Assembly: GCF_023544445.1 (NCBI RefSeq)
Contig: NZ_JALPVJ010000031.1
Span: forward strand, 27,513 to 91,512
DNA length: 64,000 nt
From: Actinoplanes sp. M2I2
GTDB taxonomy: Bacteria > Actinomycetota > Actinomycetes > Mycobacteriales > Micromonosporaceae
Direction: 5' to 3'
Part shown: positions 33,818 through 42,152 of the stretch, in pieces
Layout: each line of letters opens with the position of its first letter
Numbering within the stretch: position 1 is the stretch's first letter
Program-made: the position numbers and the translations under genes
The notes under the pieces: model-generated
Told to the model about the DNA's origin: nothing
The model's database searches: none
The model's input: only the letters and a program-made list of their open reading frames with translations

Positions 33818-34501
33818 ATGACACCGGCGGCGGCGTACGACGAGATCGCGGACTGGTACGAGAACGACTTCCTGCCGACGACGGGGCCGGGCGACCCGAT
33901 CGGCATCCGGCGGCAGCTGGGCGAGCTGCTCGGCGCGGGCAGCGGCCGGTGCCTCGAGGTGGGCTGCGGCACGGGCGTGCACGCGGCTCAGCTGCGCGAC
34001 CTCGGGTGGTCGCCGGTGGGGGTCGACCTGTCGGCGGGCATGCTCTCGTACGCCAAGGAACGCCTGCCGATCGCCCGGGCCGACGCGACGCGCCTGCCGG
34101 TGCGGGACGAGGCCATGCCCGCGGTGGTGGCGATGCTGGTGCACACCGACATGCCGGACTACCCGGCCGTGCTGCGGGAGATCGGCCGGGTGCTGCGCCC
34201 CGGGGGCATCTTTGTCCACGTCGGAGTGCATCCGGCCTTCTGCGGCGGTTTCGCCGACCGCGGCGACCCCGAAGCGGTCGTCATCCGGCCGGGTTATCTC
34301 GACGGTCACTGGACCAAGCAGTCCTGGACGACCCAGGGCGTGCGCAACCGGGTCGGCGCCGCACACTTCCCGCTGCCCGTGTTGTTCCAGGCCGTGCTCG
34401 ACGCGGGTCTGACGTTCACCGGCTTCGCCGAGGGCGGCGCCCCGACGCCGACGACCCTGGCCTTCCGGGCCACCAAACCGCTCCCCGGTGACCGATCGTG
34501 A
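33818..34501 (+). CDS. Class I SAM-dependent methyltransferase
   Basis: The 227-residue protein has the SAM motif LEVGCGTGVHAAQL near 47-60 and the acidic loop GVDLSAGMLSYAKE after beta-2, then ADATRLPVRDEAMPAVV. It belongs to the Methyltransf_11 group, which uses small molecules, lipids or quinones as acceptors. It starts two bases after the aminopeptidase stop. The substrate is unknown. Confidence 0.9.
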   Translation: MTPAAAYDEIADWYENDFLPTTGPGDPIGIRRQLGELLGAGSGRCLEVGCGTGVHAAQLRDLGWSPVGVDLSAGMLSYAKERLPIARADATRLPVRDEAMPAVVAMLVHTDMPDYPAVLREIGRVLRPGGIFVHVGVHPAFCGGFADRGDPEAVVIRPGYLDGHWTKQSWTTQGVRNRVGAAHFPLPVLFQAVLDAGLTFTGFAEGGAPTPTTLAFRATKPLPGDRS

Positions 34502-34518
34502 TCAAGATCATGTGAGGT

Positions 34519-34647
34519 CTAGATCATGAACAGCATCGCTCCGACACCCATCAGGACCAGCAGCAGGACCACGACGAGAAGGCCCTTTTCGGCGGCGGCG
34601 GCGGTGTCGGCAGGGGTGACGGACTCGGTGATCGGCTCGGCGCTCAT
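34519..34647 (-). CDS. 42-residue single-span membrane peptide
   Basis: The frame begins MSAEPITESVTPADTAAAAEKG and ends in one strongly hydrophobic helix (LLVVVLLLVLMGVGAMLFMI), finishing at TAG. GGAGGG lies about 8 bases before the ATG, which supports real translation. The topology is probably N-out/in with the C-terminus at the membrane edge. It is divergent from the phospholipase D gene, 49 bases apart. It is below the size many gene finders accept. Confidence 0.65.
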   Translation of the reverse strand: MSAEPITESVTPADTAAAAEKGLLVVVLLLVLMGVGAMLFMI

Positions 34648-34696
34648 GGGCTGATCCCTCCGGGGAGACGACGGACATGCGGCGTGGCGTAGGTTC

Positions 34697-36274
34697 ATGG
34701 GCGTGCCTCTGCCGGACTGGTTCCTCACTGAGGAGGAGCGTGGCAACCCGGACTCCTCCATACCCACCTGGTGCACCGGAAACGCGGTGGAACCACTGAT
34801 TCACGGCAAAACATATTTTGACCGTTTGGTAACGGAAGTGGAAAGTCTCCGCGAGGGTGACCACCTCTTCTTCACCGACTGGCGCGGCGACCCCGACGAG
34901 CGGATGCGCGACGACGGCCCGACCATCGTCGAGCTGTTCTCGAACGCGGCCAAGCGCGGCGTCGTCGTGAAGGGTCTGCTCTGGCGTTCGCACGTCGACA
35001 AACTCGCGTACAGCGAGGAGGAGAACCGCAACCTCGGCGACGAGATCCGCGCGGCCGGCGGTGAGGTGCTGCTCGACCAGCGCGTCCGCCGCGGCGGTTC
35101 GCACCACCAGAAACTCGTCGTGCTGCGGCACCCGGGCCGGCCCGAGCTCGACGTCGCCTTCGCGGGCGGCATCGATCTGTGCCACAGCCGCCGCGACGAC
35201 GAACGTCACCTGGGCGACCCGCAGGCGGTTGTCATGGCCAAGGCCTACGGGCCGCACCCGCCCTGGCACGACGTGCAGCTCGAGCTGCGCGGGCCGGTGG
35301 TGGGCGTGCTCGACTTCACCTTCCGCGAGCGGTGGAACGAGCCCGACGACCTCGACCAGCACGGTCCGATCTCGACGGTGACCGACAAGCTCAAGCACGC
35401 CGACATGAGCGCCGACCGCCTGCCGCCGCAGCCACCCGACCCGCCCGAGGCCGGGCCGATGGCCGTGCAGACCCTGCGCACCTATCCGGCGATGCGGCCG
35501 CAGTACGACTTCGCGCGCAACGGCGAGCAGACGGTGGCCCGCGGCTACACCAAGGCGATCAAGCGGGCCCGGCGGCTCATCTACCTCGAGGACCAGTACC
35601 TGTGGTCGGCCGAGGTGGCCCGGCTCTTCGCCGACGCGCTGCGGGACAACCCCGAGCTGCACCTCATCGCCGTCGTCCCGCGGTACCCCGACGTCGACGG
35701 CCGGTTCGCGCTGCCGCCCAACCAGGTCGGCCGGGAGAAGGCGATCTCGCTGTGCTCGATGGCCGCGCCCGACCGCGTGCACGTCTTCGACCTCGAGAAC
35801 GAGGCCGGCACGCCGATCTACGTGCACGCCAAGGTGTGCATCGCCGACGACGTGTGGTGCAGCGTGGGCAGCGACAACTTCAACCGTCGTTCGTGGACGC
35901 ACGACAGCGAGCTGTCCAACGCGATCCTCGACGACACACGCGACGAGCGCGAGCCGCGCGACCCGGCCGGGCTGGGCGACGGCGCCCGGCGCTTCCCGCG
36001 TGAGCTGCGGCTGGCGCTGACCCGCGAGCACCTCGGCCGTGATCTGGACGTCGTCGATCCGGCCGACGCCGTACGGGAGATGACCGAGGCCGCCGACAAG
36101 CTGAAGGCCTGGCACGACGGGGGCCGGCAGGGCACCCGCCCGCCCGGCCGCCTGATGCCTCATCAGACCGAGAAGCTGCCGTGGTATCAGAGCCTGTGGG
36201 CGACTCCGGCCTACCGGCTGATCTACGACCCGGACGGTCGGTCGTGGCGGGACAGGTGGGCTAACCGCTGGTGA
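34697..36274 (+). CDS. Phospholipase D-family protein
   Basis: The 525-residue protein has two HKD-type half-sites: SHHQKLVVLRH near 135-145 and VHAKVCIADDVWCSVGSDNFNRRS near 378-401. The first lacks the usual downstream Asp at the standard spacing, as in several actinobacterial homologues. No signal peptide is evident, so the enzyme is probably cytosolic or membrane-peripheral, cleaving or transferring phosphatidyl groups, or acting as a cardiolipin-synthase-like enzyme. It overlaps the convergent PCMT-like gene by 14 bases. Confidence 0.9.
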   Translation: MGVPLPDWFLTEEERGNPDSSIPTWCTGNAVEPLIHGKTYFDRLVTEVESLREGDHLFFTDWRGDPDERMRDDGPTIVELFSNAAKRGVVVKGLLWRSHVDKLAYSEEENRNLGDEIRAAGGEVLLDQRVRRGGSHHQKLVVLRHPGRPELDVAFAGGIDLCHSRRDDERHLGDPQAVVMAKAYGPHPPWHDVQLELRGPVVGVLDFTFRERWNEPDDLDQHGPISTVTDKLKHADMSADRLPPQPPDPPEAGPMAVQTLRTYPAMRPQYDFARNGEQTVARGYTKAIKRARRLIYLEDQYLWSAEVARLFADALRDNPELHLIAVVPRYPDVDGRFALPPNQVGREKAISLCSMAAPDRVHVFDLENEAGTPIYVHAKVCIADDVWCSVGSDNFNRRSWTHDSELSNAILDDTRDEREPRDPAGLGDGARRFPRELRLALTREHLGRDLDVVDPADAVREMTEAADKLKAWHDGGRQGTRPPGRLMPHQTEKLPWYQSLWATPAYRLIYDPDGRSWRDRWANRW

Positions 36275-37343
36275 GCTCCCAGCTCGACGGCAGCAGGATC
36301 GGGGCGTCCGGGTCCCCGCCCGGTCCGAGGCCGACGCGCCACGCCCCCAACGGCGGCCGCCCGGCCTCGAGCCAGCGGTCGAGGATCGCCAGCGCGTCGG
36401 TGGCGTAGCGATCGGCCTCACCGCCGCCGGCCAGCACGCTGCCGTCGGGCAGGACAATCGCTCCCCCGGTGCGCTCCTCGTCGAGCAGCATGAGGCAGTT
36501 CTGCTCGTGGCGCGGCACCGCGGCGTAGGTGGCGCGGCGGTGCCAGACCCCCGCCGCGTACCACAGACCGCGATAGGCCAGCGGCTCCAGCGGCGGGTCG
36601 AAACGGCCCTCGGCGTACGGGACGAGTCTGGTCAGCGTGCGCGGCATGGCGGGCGCCGGGAACGGGTGGGCGGCGGTCAGCGGGCCGGCCGCCGTCATGA
36701 ACCCGGACGGGCAGACGACCCGGGCCCGCAGATCCCGGGTGACGCGCAGGACGGGATGGGTGCCGGCGTGCTCGACCGGCGCCACGACCACCCCGTCCGG
36801 CGCGTCGCCGAGCTGCTCGATCCACCGCGGCGACAGTCCCGCGACCCCGACCGTGACGATCACCCGATCCACCCGTACGCCGGGTGGCGCATAGCCGTCG
36901 CCGTGCACCACCCGGACACCCTCGGCACCGGCCCGGGCCAGCGCGGAGCGCGCCCGGTCGGCCACGTCCTGCTGCACGTCCACGCTGATGACCGAGGCGC
37001 CGAGGCGGGCCAGCAGCGCCGCGTTGTAGCCGGTCCCGGCCCCGATCTCGAGGACCGTGTGTCCCGGCCGCACGTCCAGCGCCGCGATCATGAGGGCCAT
37101 GAGCGAGGGCTGGCTCGACGAGCTGACCGGGGTGCCGCCGTCCACCTTGGTGACCAGCACGTCGTCGTCGTAGACGAGATCGAGGAAGTCGGCGTCGGAC
37201 GGCCCGGCCCAGCTGCCGTCGCGCCGCTGGAAGCCGTCCGGGACGAAGACCTCGCGGGGCACCTCGGCGAAGGCGGCCGCCAGCTCCGGCGAGAGGGCCA
37301 CGTCCCCCTGCCGGATCCGCTCGACGAACGCCTCCCGGCTCAC
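36261..37343 (-). CDS. Protein-L-isoaspartate O-methyltransferase-like protein
   Basis: The 360-residue protein has an N-terminal PCMT domain: VPREVFVP, SSSSQPSLMALMIAALDVRPGHTVLEIGAGTGYNAALLARLGA and a VHGDGYAPPG segment. A C-terminal extension of about 150 residues (with CPSGFMTAAGPLTAAHPFPAP) is typical of the actinobacterial version that accompanies peptide-modifying clusters and of stand-alone homologues. The GTG start follows GAGGAG. Its family repairs isoaspartate residues or, in lanthipeptide/graspetide loci, modifies aspartate. No peptide precursor is seen here. Confidence 0.88.
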   Translation of the reverse strand: MSREAFVERIRQGDVALSPELAAAFAEVPREVFVPDGFQRRDGSWAGPSDADFLDLVYDDDVLVTKVDGGTPVSSSSQPSLMALMIAALDVRPGHTVLEIGAGTGYNAALLARLGASVISVDVQQDVADRARSALARAGAEGVRVVHGDGYAPPGVRVDRVIVTVGVAGLSPRWIEQLGDAPDGVVVAPVEHAGTHPVLRVTRDLRARVVCPSGFMTAAGPLTAAHPFPAPAMPRTLTRLVPYAEGRFDPPLEPLAYRGLWYAAGVWHRRATYAAVPRHEQNCLMLLDEERTGGAIVLPDGSVLAGGGEADRYATDALAILDRWLEAGRPPLGAWRVGLGPGGDPDAPILLPSSWELTSG

Positions 37344-37616
37344 GCTCCTCACCTTACGGCTCCGCACGACCCCGGAACCGAACGCGCGAGGGGCCGGTCG
37401 GCCGTGGCCCTTCCGCCGTCGCAAGCGTGTGCCACCGGCCGCCCGGCAGTTTCGTCGCGACCTGCCCCCGGGGCCCCTCGATCGGATGCCCGGCCGATCA
37501 GCAGCGTCTCCTCCGCGGACGAACGCCCAAGCGTTCCGATCCGCGGGCCGCTCGACCGGACGCCCAGCGGCGTCGTCGTGAGCGGGCGGCTCGGCCGCCG
37601 GGCTCCGGCGGCGTCC
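37344..37616. other. Gene-free stretch upstream of the PCMT-like gene
   Basis: This 273-base stretch between the PCMT-like start and the end of the phosphotransferase gene holds no reading frame I can support. It contains several short palindromes such as tccgcgga-type GC dyads and the upstream region of the PCMT-like gene. No promoter motif is convincing. Confidence 0.4.
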
Positions 37617-38936
37617 TCATCCGCGGGCGGTAGCGACGGCGGCGGTCAGGCCGGCGGGCACGTCGGCGGCGTGGTAGGGCCACTCGGTGGGCTCGATGTT
37701 CTCGAGGAACTGGGAGTAGATCAGGGCGCCGCGCAGATCGGCGACGGGCAGCATCAGCTCGACGGCCCGCAGCGGATCGGAACCGGGCACGGTCTCGCGC
37801 CAGCGTGCGGCCCACTCGGCGAGCAGCCGGTCGCGGCCGGGCAGGCCACCGCCCCGCTCCCCGCCGCCCGTGTCGGCGTCGGTCAGGCGCAGGATGTCGA
37901 ACGCCGGGTGACCGAGTACGCAGTCGCCCCAATCCATGATCGTCAGCCGGCCGGCGTCGTCAGTGCGGACGTTCCCGGGGTGCAGGTCGCCGTGGACGAG
38001 CGTGTCGGGCAGGCCGCACTCCTCGATCGCGGCGAACCGCCGGGGCAGGTCGTCGATGAGCTCGCGCAGACCGGCGATGGCCTCGAAGTACGGCTCGGCG
38101 ATGCGCACGTAGTCGGCGAGTGTCCGGGACAGGCGGGCGTCGGGGATCCGCGCCAGCGGGGCGGGATCGGCGGCCAAGTGGGCCTGGATCGGGTGGAAGG
38201 CGGCGGCGATCTCGGCGCACAGCTCGGTGCCGGCGCCGTAACGGTCCTCGCCGGGGGCGTGGGCGAGCAGCATGCGGCCGTGCTCGCCCGCGGCGATCAG
38301 CCGCGGAACCCGGTGGGGAGCGATGCCGGCGACCAGGCTGATCGCGTACGGCTCGTGCGCGAAGAAGGACGGCACCTGCTTGAGCCAGGCCACGGGGCCG
38401 TGCTCGTCGTCGAGCCGCCAGATGGCCGAGAGGTTCCAGGTGCGGCACTGGTGGGCGGTCGTGCCGGGGACCAGGCCGGTGGCCCAGGCGATCGAGGCGG
38501 TGGGACCGCCCAGCTCGGCGTAGGGCGCGCGCTTGGGGTGCGGCTCGCGCGCGCTCTCGACGTACGCCGGAAAGGTCTTGGACCCGGCAGCCCCCCGGCT
38601 TGTCGCGGCCGGCGTGGCGCCGCCGCCGACGCCCTGCTTCCCGATATCGCCGTCCCGCGAGCCGATGCCGGCGTCAGCGCTCTGTGTGCGGGACTCGCCG
38701 CCGGGCTTCTCGGCGACTTTCCGGATGTTTCTCGCTTCGTCGGTCACTTCGGCGAGGTAAGTAACGTGGCCACCGGGCGGGCCGGGGCGGTCGCTGTGCA
38801 ACAGGCGCAGCACCTGGAGCCCCGGGCCGAAGTCGTCGACCGGCTGCCACCACGGGCTCGCCGGCTCGAACGGGTCCGTCTCCCCCAGCAGCTCACCGTC
38901 GGGGTCGACCAGCACCAATGTCACGGTTCTCGTCAC
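37617..38936 (-). CDS. Phosphotransferase (aminoglycoside phosphotransferase-like kinase)
   Basis: The 439-residue protein has the APH catalytic loop LVHGDLHPGNVRTD and the metal-binding IMDWGDCVLGHPAFD (near 345-380). The N-terminal part (about 1-60, with LVLVDPDGELLGETDPF) and the RTWNLSAIWRL region match a Micromonospora-type family of phosphotransferases. Residues about 75-130 (KPGGESRTQSADAGIGSRDG and following) are a low-complexity insertion that the family usually lacks. Start GTG (VTRTVTLVLVD). The substrate could be a small antibiotic-like molecule or a metabolite; nothing specifies it. Confidence 0.82.
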   Translation of the reverse strand: MTRTVTLVLVDPDGELLGETDPFEPASPWWQPVDDFGPGLQVLRLLHSDRPGPPGGHVTYLAEVTDEARNIRKVAEKPGGESRTQSADAGIGSRDGDIGKQGVGGGATPAATSRGAAGSKTFPAYVESAREPHPKRAPYAELGGPTASIAWATGLVPGTTAHQCRTWNLSAIWRLDDEHGPVAWLKQVPSFFAHEPYAISLVAGIAPHRVPRLIAAGEHGRMLLAHAPGEDRYGAGTELCAEIAAAFHPIQAHLAADPAPLARIPDARLSRTLADYVRIAEPYFEAIAGLRELIDDLPRRFAAIEECGLPDTLVHGDLHPGNVRTDDAGRLTIMDWGDCVLGHPAFDILRLTDADTGGGERGGGLPGRDRLLAEWAARWRETVPGSDPLRAVELMLPVADLRGALIYSQFLENIEPTEWPYHAADVPAGLTAAVATARG

Positions 38937-39004
38937 GACCGCACACCGTAGCCGAGAACCCGGGATCTCCTCGCGGCATTTCCCGCCGGCCGGACCTCGC
39001 GCCG

Positions 39005-39184
39005 GCGCCGGTCTGGTGCCCGCATCGGCGCCGGTCTGGTGCCCGCATCGGCGCCGGTCTGGTGCCCGCATCGGCGCCGGTCCGGTGCCCGCATCGGCGC
39101 CGGTCCGGTGCCCGCATCGGCGCCGGTCCGGTGCCCGCATCGGCGCCGGTCCGGTGCCCGCATTGGCGCCGGTCTGGTGCCCGC
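39005..39184. repeat. 23-bp tandem repeat, 7.8 copies, between divergent genes
   Basis: Copies start at 39005, 39028, 39051, 39074, 39097, 39120, 39143 and 39166. Each begins gcgccggtcyggtgcccgc and ends atcg or attg. A C/T change at position 10 separates the copies into groups (t, t, t, c, c, c, c, t). The unit is not a multiple of three, so all reading frames rotate. It lies between the start codons of the phosphotransferase gene and the 39211 gene. There are no unique spacers, so it is not a CRISPR array. Confidence 0.95.
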
Positions 39185-39210
39185 GGCCCGGGCGCAACTA
39201 CGATGCGCTG

Positions 39211-40272
39211 ATGTCCGGACGCTCCGCCACCGCCCTGCCCGAGCTCTGCACCGGTCTGGCCGAGGCGGTGATCCGGCTCGACACCCGAGCGTCCACCAAG
39301 ATCTACCGCGCCATCGTGGAACGCCTCCCGCACGCCGATCGGGCCGAGCTCAGCGAGGGGCTGCCACCGCTGGTGCCGGCGCTCGAACAGGTCGCGCTCG
39401 GCAACGGCGCCCTGCTGGCCACGCTCGTAGCCGGGCTGATCGAGCAGGGCGCCGACCCGCTGCCGGTGCTGCCGGTGCTGGTCGACCGGGTCTCCACCGG
39501 TCTCGAGCTGGCCGCGCAGTTCGGCGTGCTGGCCGACAAGCTCGGCGGTCCGGTCACCGCGCCGACGTCGCCGGACGAATACCTGGAGCTGCGCGAACGC
39601 CTCGTCCGGGCGGCGCCGGAGGCCGAGCTGACCATGGGCGAGGCCGGCGAGATCGCGCAGGCCTGGTTCACCGTGAACGACTGGATCCCCAGCCTCCTCC
39701 TCCCGCTGCAGCAGAAGGCCGCCCGTCAGGCCCTGCCCGCCCGGTCCCGGCTGACCGCCGCGGCGGCCGCGATGACGCCGCACGCCGAGGACGCGGCCTG
39801 GCTGTTCGGGCTGCTCGAGGTGCTCGACGACGAGCCGCTGCTGGTGCTGCACCGCCCGACCAGCCGCGCCTACGACCTGACGATCAGCGGGGTGAGCGAC
39901 AACTTCCAGCTGCACACGCTGCTGGCCGCGACGCTGATCGGGGACGAGTCCCGCGGTCTGCTGCCGGGCGAGCCGCCCGACGCGGCCTGGGTCGCCGCCG
40001 CCACCGACGGCGACCTGATGCCGGCCGAGGCGATTCACGCGCGGTTCTACCTGGCCGACGCGGCCGGCGAGACCATCTGGAACGAGGGCCGGCCGGCCGA
40101 CATCGCGCTGCTCGGCGACCACCGGGTGATCGTGCTCGACCCACCACCGTACGAACGAAGCTGGAATCTCGGCCGCGCCTACCCACTGATGAGGCCCGAG
40201 GTAGTACTCAACCGCATCCTCCCCGCCGACGAGGCCACGCAGTGGGCGGCCCGGGTGGCACCCGCGTCATAG
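39211..40272 (+). CDS. Conserved hypothetical protein
   Basis: The 353-residue, Leu/Ala-rich protein begins MSGRSATALPELCTGLAEAV. The first 230 residues look like a helical repeat protein (HEAT-like spacing, for example PPLVPALEQVALGNGALLATLVAGLIEQG). The last 120 residues contain a mixed region with FYLADAAGETIWNEGRPADIALLGDHRVIVLDPPPYERSW. I do not recognise the domain. ATG at 39211 follows the tandem repeat array; the leader of 26 bases holds no strong ribosome binding site. Confidence 0.75.
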   Translation: MSGRSATALPELCTGLAEAVIRLDTRASTKIYRAIVERLPHADRAELSEGLPPLVPALEQVALGNGALLATLVAGLIEQGADPLPVLPVLVDRVSTGLELAAQFGVLADKLGGPVTAPTSPDEYLELRERLVRAAPEAELTMGEAGEIAQAWFTVNDWIPSLLLPLQQKAARQALPARSRLTAAAAAMTPHAEDAAWLFGLLEVLDDEPLLVLHRPTSRAYDLTISGVSDNFQLHTLLAATLIGDESRGLLPGEPPDAAWVAAATDGDLMPAEAIHARFYLADAAGETIWNEGRPADIALLGDHRVIVLDPPPYERSWNLGRAYPLMRPEVVLNRILPADEATQWAARVAPAS

Positions 40273-40428
40273 GCCCGGCCGATTCCGCTGTGCACCCCGG
40301 CCCGCCATTCGCCGAGCAAGCCGGCAGGTGATCGCCTTGCCGGGGGCCGATCTTCCGGAACCGATCATCGGTAGGACTGGCCTTGTTCTGCGGTCCGGCA
40401 TCGAGCTCCTCGGCCTGACGTCGCGGGC
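40273..40428. other. Intergenic stretch before the second repeat array
   Basis: The 156 bases between the end of the hypothetical gene and the repeat array hold no credible gene or terminator hairpin. Short frames that cross it in both strands are artefacts of the repeats that follow. Confidence 0.4.
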
Positions 40429-40730
40429 GATGAACCGCTCCGGGGCAGTCAGCCACCCGTGGACGATGGACCGCTGCCAGGCCGAGGCACTATTCAACGG
40501 AAGATGGACCGCTGGCTGGCCGGGGCAGTCGACCACCCAGCGAACGATCGACCGCTGCCTGGGCGGGACACGACCACCAGCCGTCGATGGACCGCTGGCT
40601 GGCCGGGGCAGTCGACCACCCGGCGAACGATGGATCGCTGCCTGGCGGGACACGACCACCAGCAGTCGATGGACCGCTGCCTGGCCGGGCAGTCGACCAC
40701 CTGGCGAACGGTGAACCGCTACTCAGCCGC
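40429..40730. repeat. Alternating tandem repeat (about 40 and 43 bp units)
   Basis: Eight copies start at about 40429, 40465, 40503, 40546, 40586, 40629, 40668 and 40710. Each opens with gatggaccgctg or a variant. Two subtypes alternate: one continues gctggccggggcagtcgacc and is about 43 bases, the other continues cctggcgggacacgaccacc and is about 39-40 bases. The first two and last copies are degenerate. There is no convincing gene in this interval. Confidence 0.85.
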
Positions 40731-40787
40731 GGCGCCCGGCCCCCAGCGATGGCTCCCGCGAACGCGACCACTACCGGCCCGTGTCGG

Positions 40788-41900
40788 TTAGCCCAAGTCG
40801 GTCCGCGCGGGGACTTCCAGGGTGACAAGCTCCCCCACGGGTGCGAAGCCGAGCGCCGCGTGCCCGGCCACGTCGGTCGTCAGCAGCACGACGTGGCGGG
40901 CCACCCCGACGGCCTCCGCGCAGGCCGCGGCGAAGACTGCCTGGCCGTACCGGTCGCCGCCCGGCGCATAGGTGGCGCCGACCCTCGTCATCCCCGCGAC
41001 GACGCGGCTGCGACCCGCCATGGCCACGGGCACGCCGTCGACCTCCCACACCGTGATGCCGCCATAGTCCAGCGGGTCGTCGATCACGTAGGCGAGGTCG
41101 CTCGCATCATCGGGCTTGGCCGCCATCAGCTCGTGAAACCATCCGACGAGCAACTCACGATCGCCCGGCCCGGCCCGCCGAGCCCGCCCGGACGAAGGCG
41201 CCGGCAGACGCGGCGCAGCCAGTCGGCAGAGCGTGACCCGAGAGCGTTCCGTCAACGTCACGCCGGAGCAGCCGCGCCAAGCCGCCACCACATCTCCGGC
41301 GTTGCGGGCGTCCACACTCAGCCGCGTCACACCAGGCAGCAATCCGGCCAGCCCCCACAAAGCCTCACCCGAAGCAGTCTTGCCCCCGCCATCAATCCGG
41401 CCGTCCACAGTGTCCCCCGGCACAACCCTCCGAAGCCCAGCCGCCGACCGCGAAGCATCCTCCACCGAAGCCCCACGCGACCCGGCACCCTCCGCCACAA
41501 CGCCACGTGAGCCGGCAGTCTCGGCTGAAACGCCACGCGACCCAGCGCTTTCGGCTGAAACGCCAAGTGAGCCGGCATCCTCCGGTGAAACGCCAAGTGA
41601 GCCGGCATCCTCCGCCGGAATCCCATCCGACGCCACACTCCCCGCCGAAGCCTCGCGCGACGCGACATCCTCCCGCACAGGTGACAGGACCGGCGAGTGA
41701 TCGGGAGCCTGGAGGAAAGCGGCTGTCACGGCGCCGGAGACATCGGTCCACCAGCCGTAGAGCTGGTTCCTCGGAGTGGGGCGGGCTTCCAGGTACGCGG
41801 CTTCGCTCAGCAGCAGCGTGTTCCCGACCGGGTCCTCCCGGAGGAAGTCACCGGCGGCCACCAGGAATTCGCGCACGTCGGTAGACGTCGACCAGGGCAC
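40788..41900 (-). CDS. GNAT-family acetyltransferase with an expanded 10-residue repeat insertion
   Basis: The 370-residue protein has an N-terminal GNAT-associated half (about 1-72, with GWWTDVSGAVTAAFLQAPDHSP) and a C-terminal GNAT domain (about 240-370), with VWEVDGVPVAMAG and the acetyl-CoA loop RVGATYAPGGDRYGQAVFAAAC. Between them, residues about 88-151 are five and a half copies of a 10-residue repeat (consensus xAGSxGVSAE), and the rest up to 165 is also low complexity. Relatives of this architecture are usually near 280 residues. The substrate is unknown. GTG/ATG start begins MPWSTSTDVREFL. Confidence 0.78.
   Translation of the reverse strand: MPWSTSTDVREFLVAAGDFLREDPVGNTLLLSEAAYLEARPTPRNQLYGWWTDVSGAVTAAFLQAPDHSPVLSPVREDVASREASAGSVASDGIPAEDAGSLGVSPEDAGSLGVSAESAGSRGVSAETAGSRGVVAEGAGSRGASVEDASRSAAGLRRVVPGDTVDGRIDGGGKTASGEALWGLAGLLPGVTRLSVDARNAGDVVAAWRGCSGVTLTERSRVTLCRLAAPRLPAPSSGRARRAGPGDRELLVGWFHELMAAKPDDASDLAYVIDDPLDYGGITVWEVDGVPVAMAGRSRVVAGMTRVGATYAPGGDRYGQAVFAAACAEAVGVARHVVLLTTDVAGHAALGFAPVGELVTLEVPARTDLG
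41447..41639. repeat. 30-bp tandem repeat inside the GNAT gene
   Basis: Thirty-base units encode DAGSLGVSPE, DAGSLGVSAE, SAGSRGVSAE, TAGSRGVVAE and GAGSRGASVE, then DASR. The repeat is in frame, and the copies differ mainly by nonsynonymous changes at three positions. Confidence 0.9.
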
Positions 41901-42062
41901 AACCCGATCCTCGGCCGCCGTTCCGCATCAGCGCAACACACAACGGGGTGACAGCAACACCGCTACGCCCGCTGCCCGCTACGCCTCAGGTCTCACCAGC
42001 TAAGCGACAGCGTGCGTGAGGAGTTTTCGCGTCGACACTTCTGTCGAGCCCACTGGACGCAC

Positions 42063-42077
42063 GACCAACGGTTGGTC
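42063..42077 (+). promoter_or_regulatory. Palindrome GACCAAC-G-GTTGGTC, probable repressor operator
   Basis: Seven-base arms around a single central base form a perfect dyad, 75 bases before the start of the small membrane protein gene. The shape is typical of TetR-family operators. No TetR gene is present in the window, so the repressor would be encoded elsewhere. Confidence 0.5.
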
Positions 42078-42152
42078 AGGAATCAAGAAGCATGACCCAG
42101 CTCGCCGGACCTAGCGTGACAAGCACAGACATCGCGTTCAAGGAGGCTTTCG

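Noticed and set aside
39005..39184. Possible CRISPR array
   Set aside because: Units are directly adjacent with no unique spacers, and no cas genes are present.
38918..39211. Several reading frames on both strands crossing the 23-bp repeat array
   Set aside because: The unit lacks stop codons in most frames and rotates frame each copy, so open frames arise automatically. No ribosome binding site or family supports them.
40587..41510. A plus-strand frame running from the alternating repeat into the GNAT gene
   Set aside because: It is made of repeat sequence and antisense GNAT coding; no domain is recognisable.
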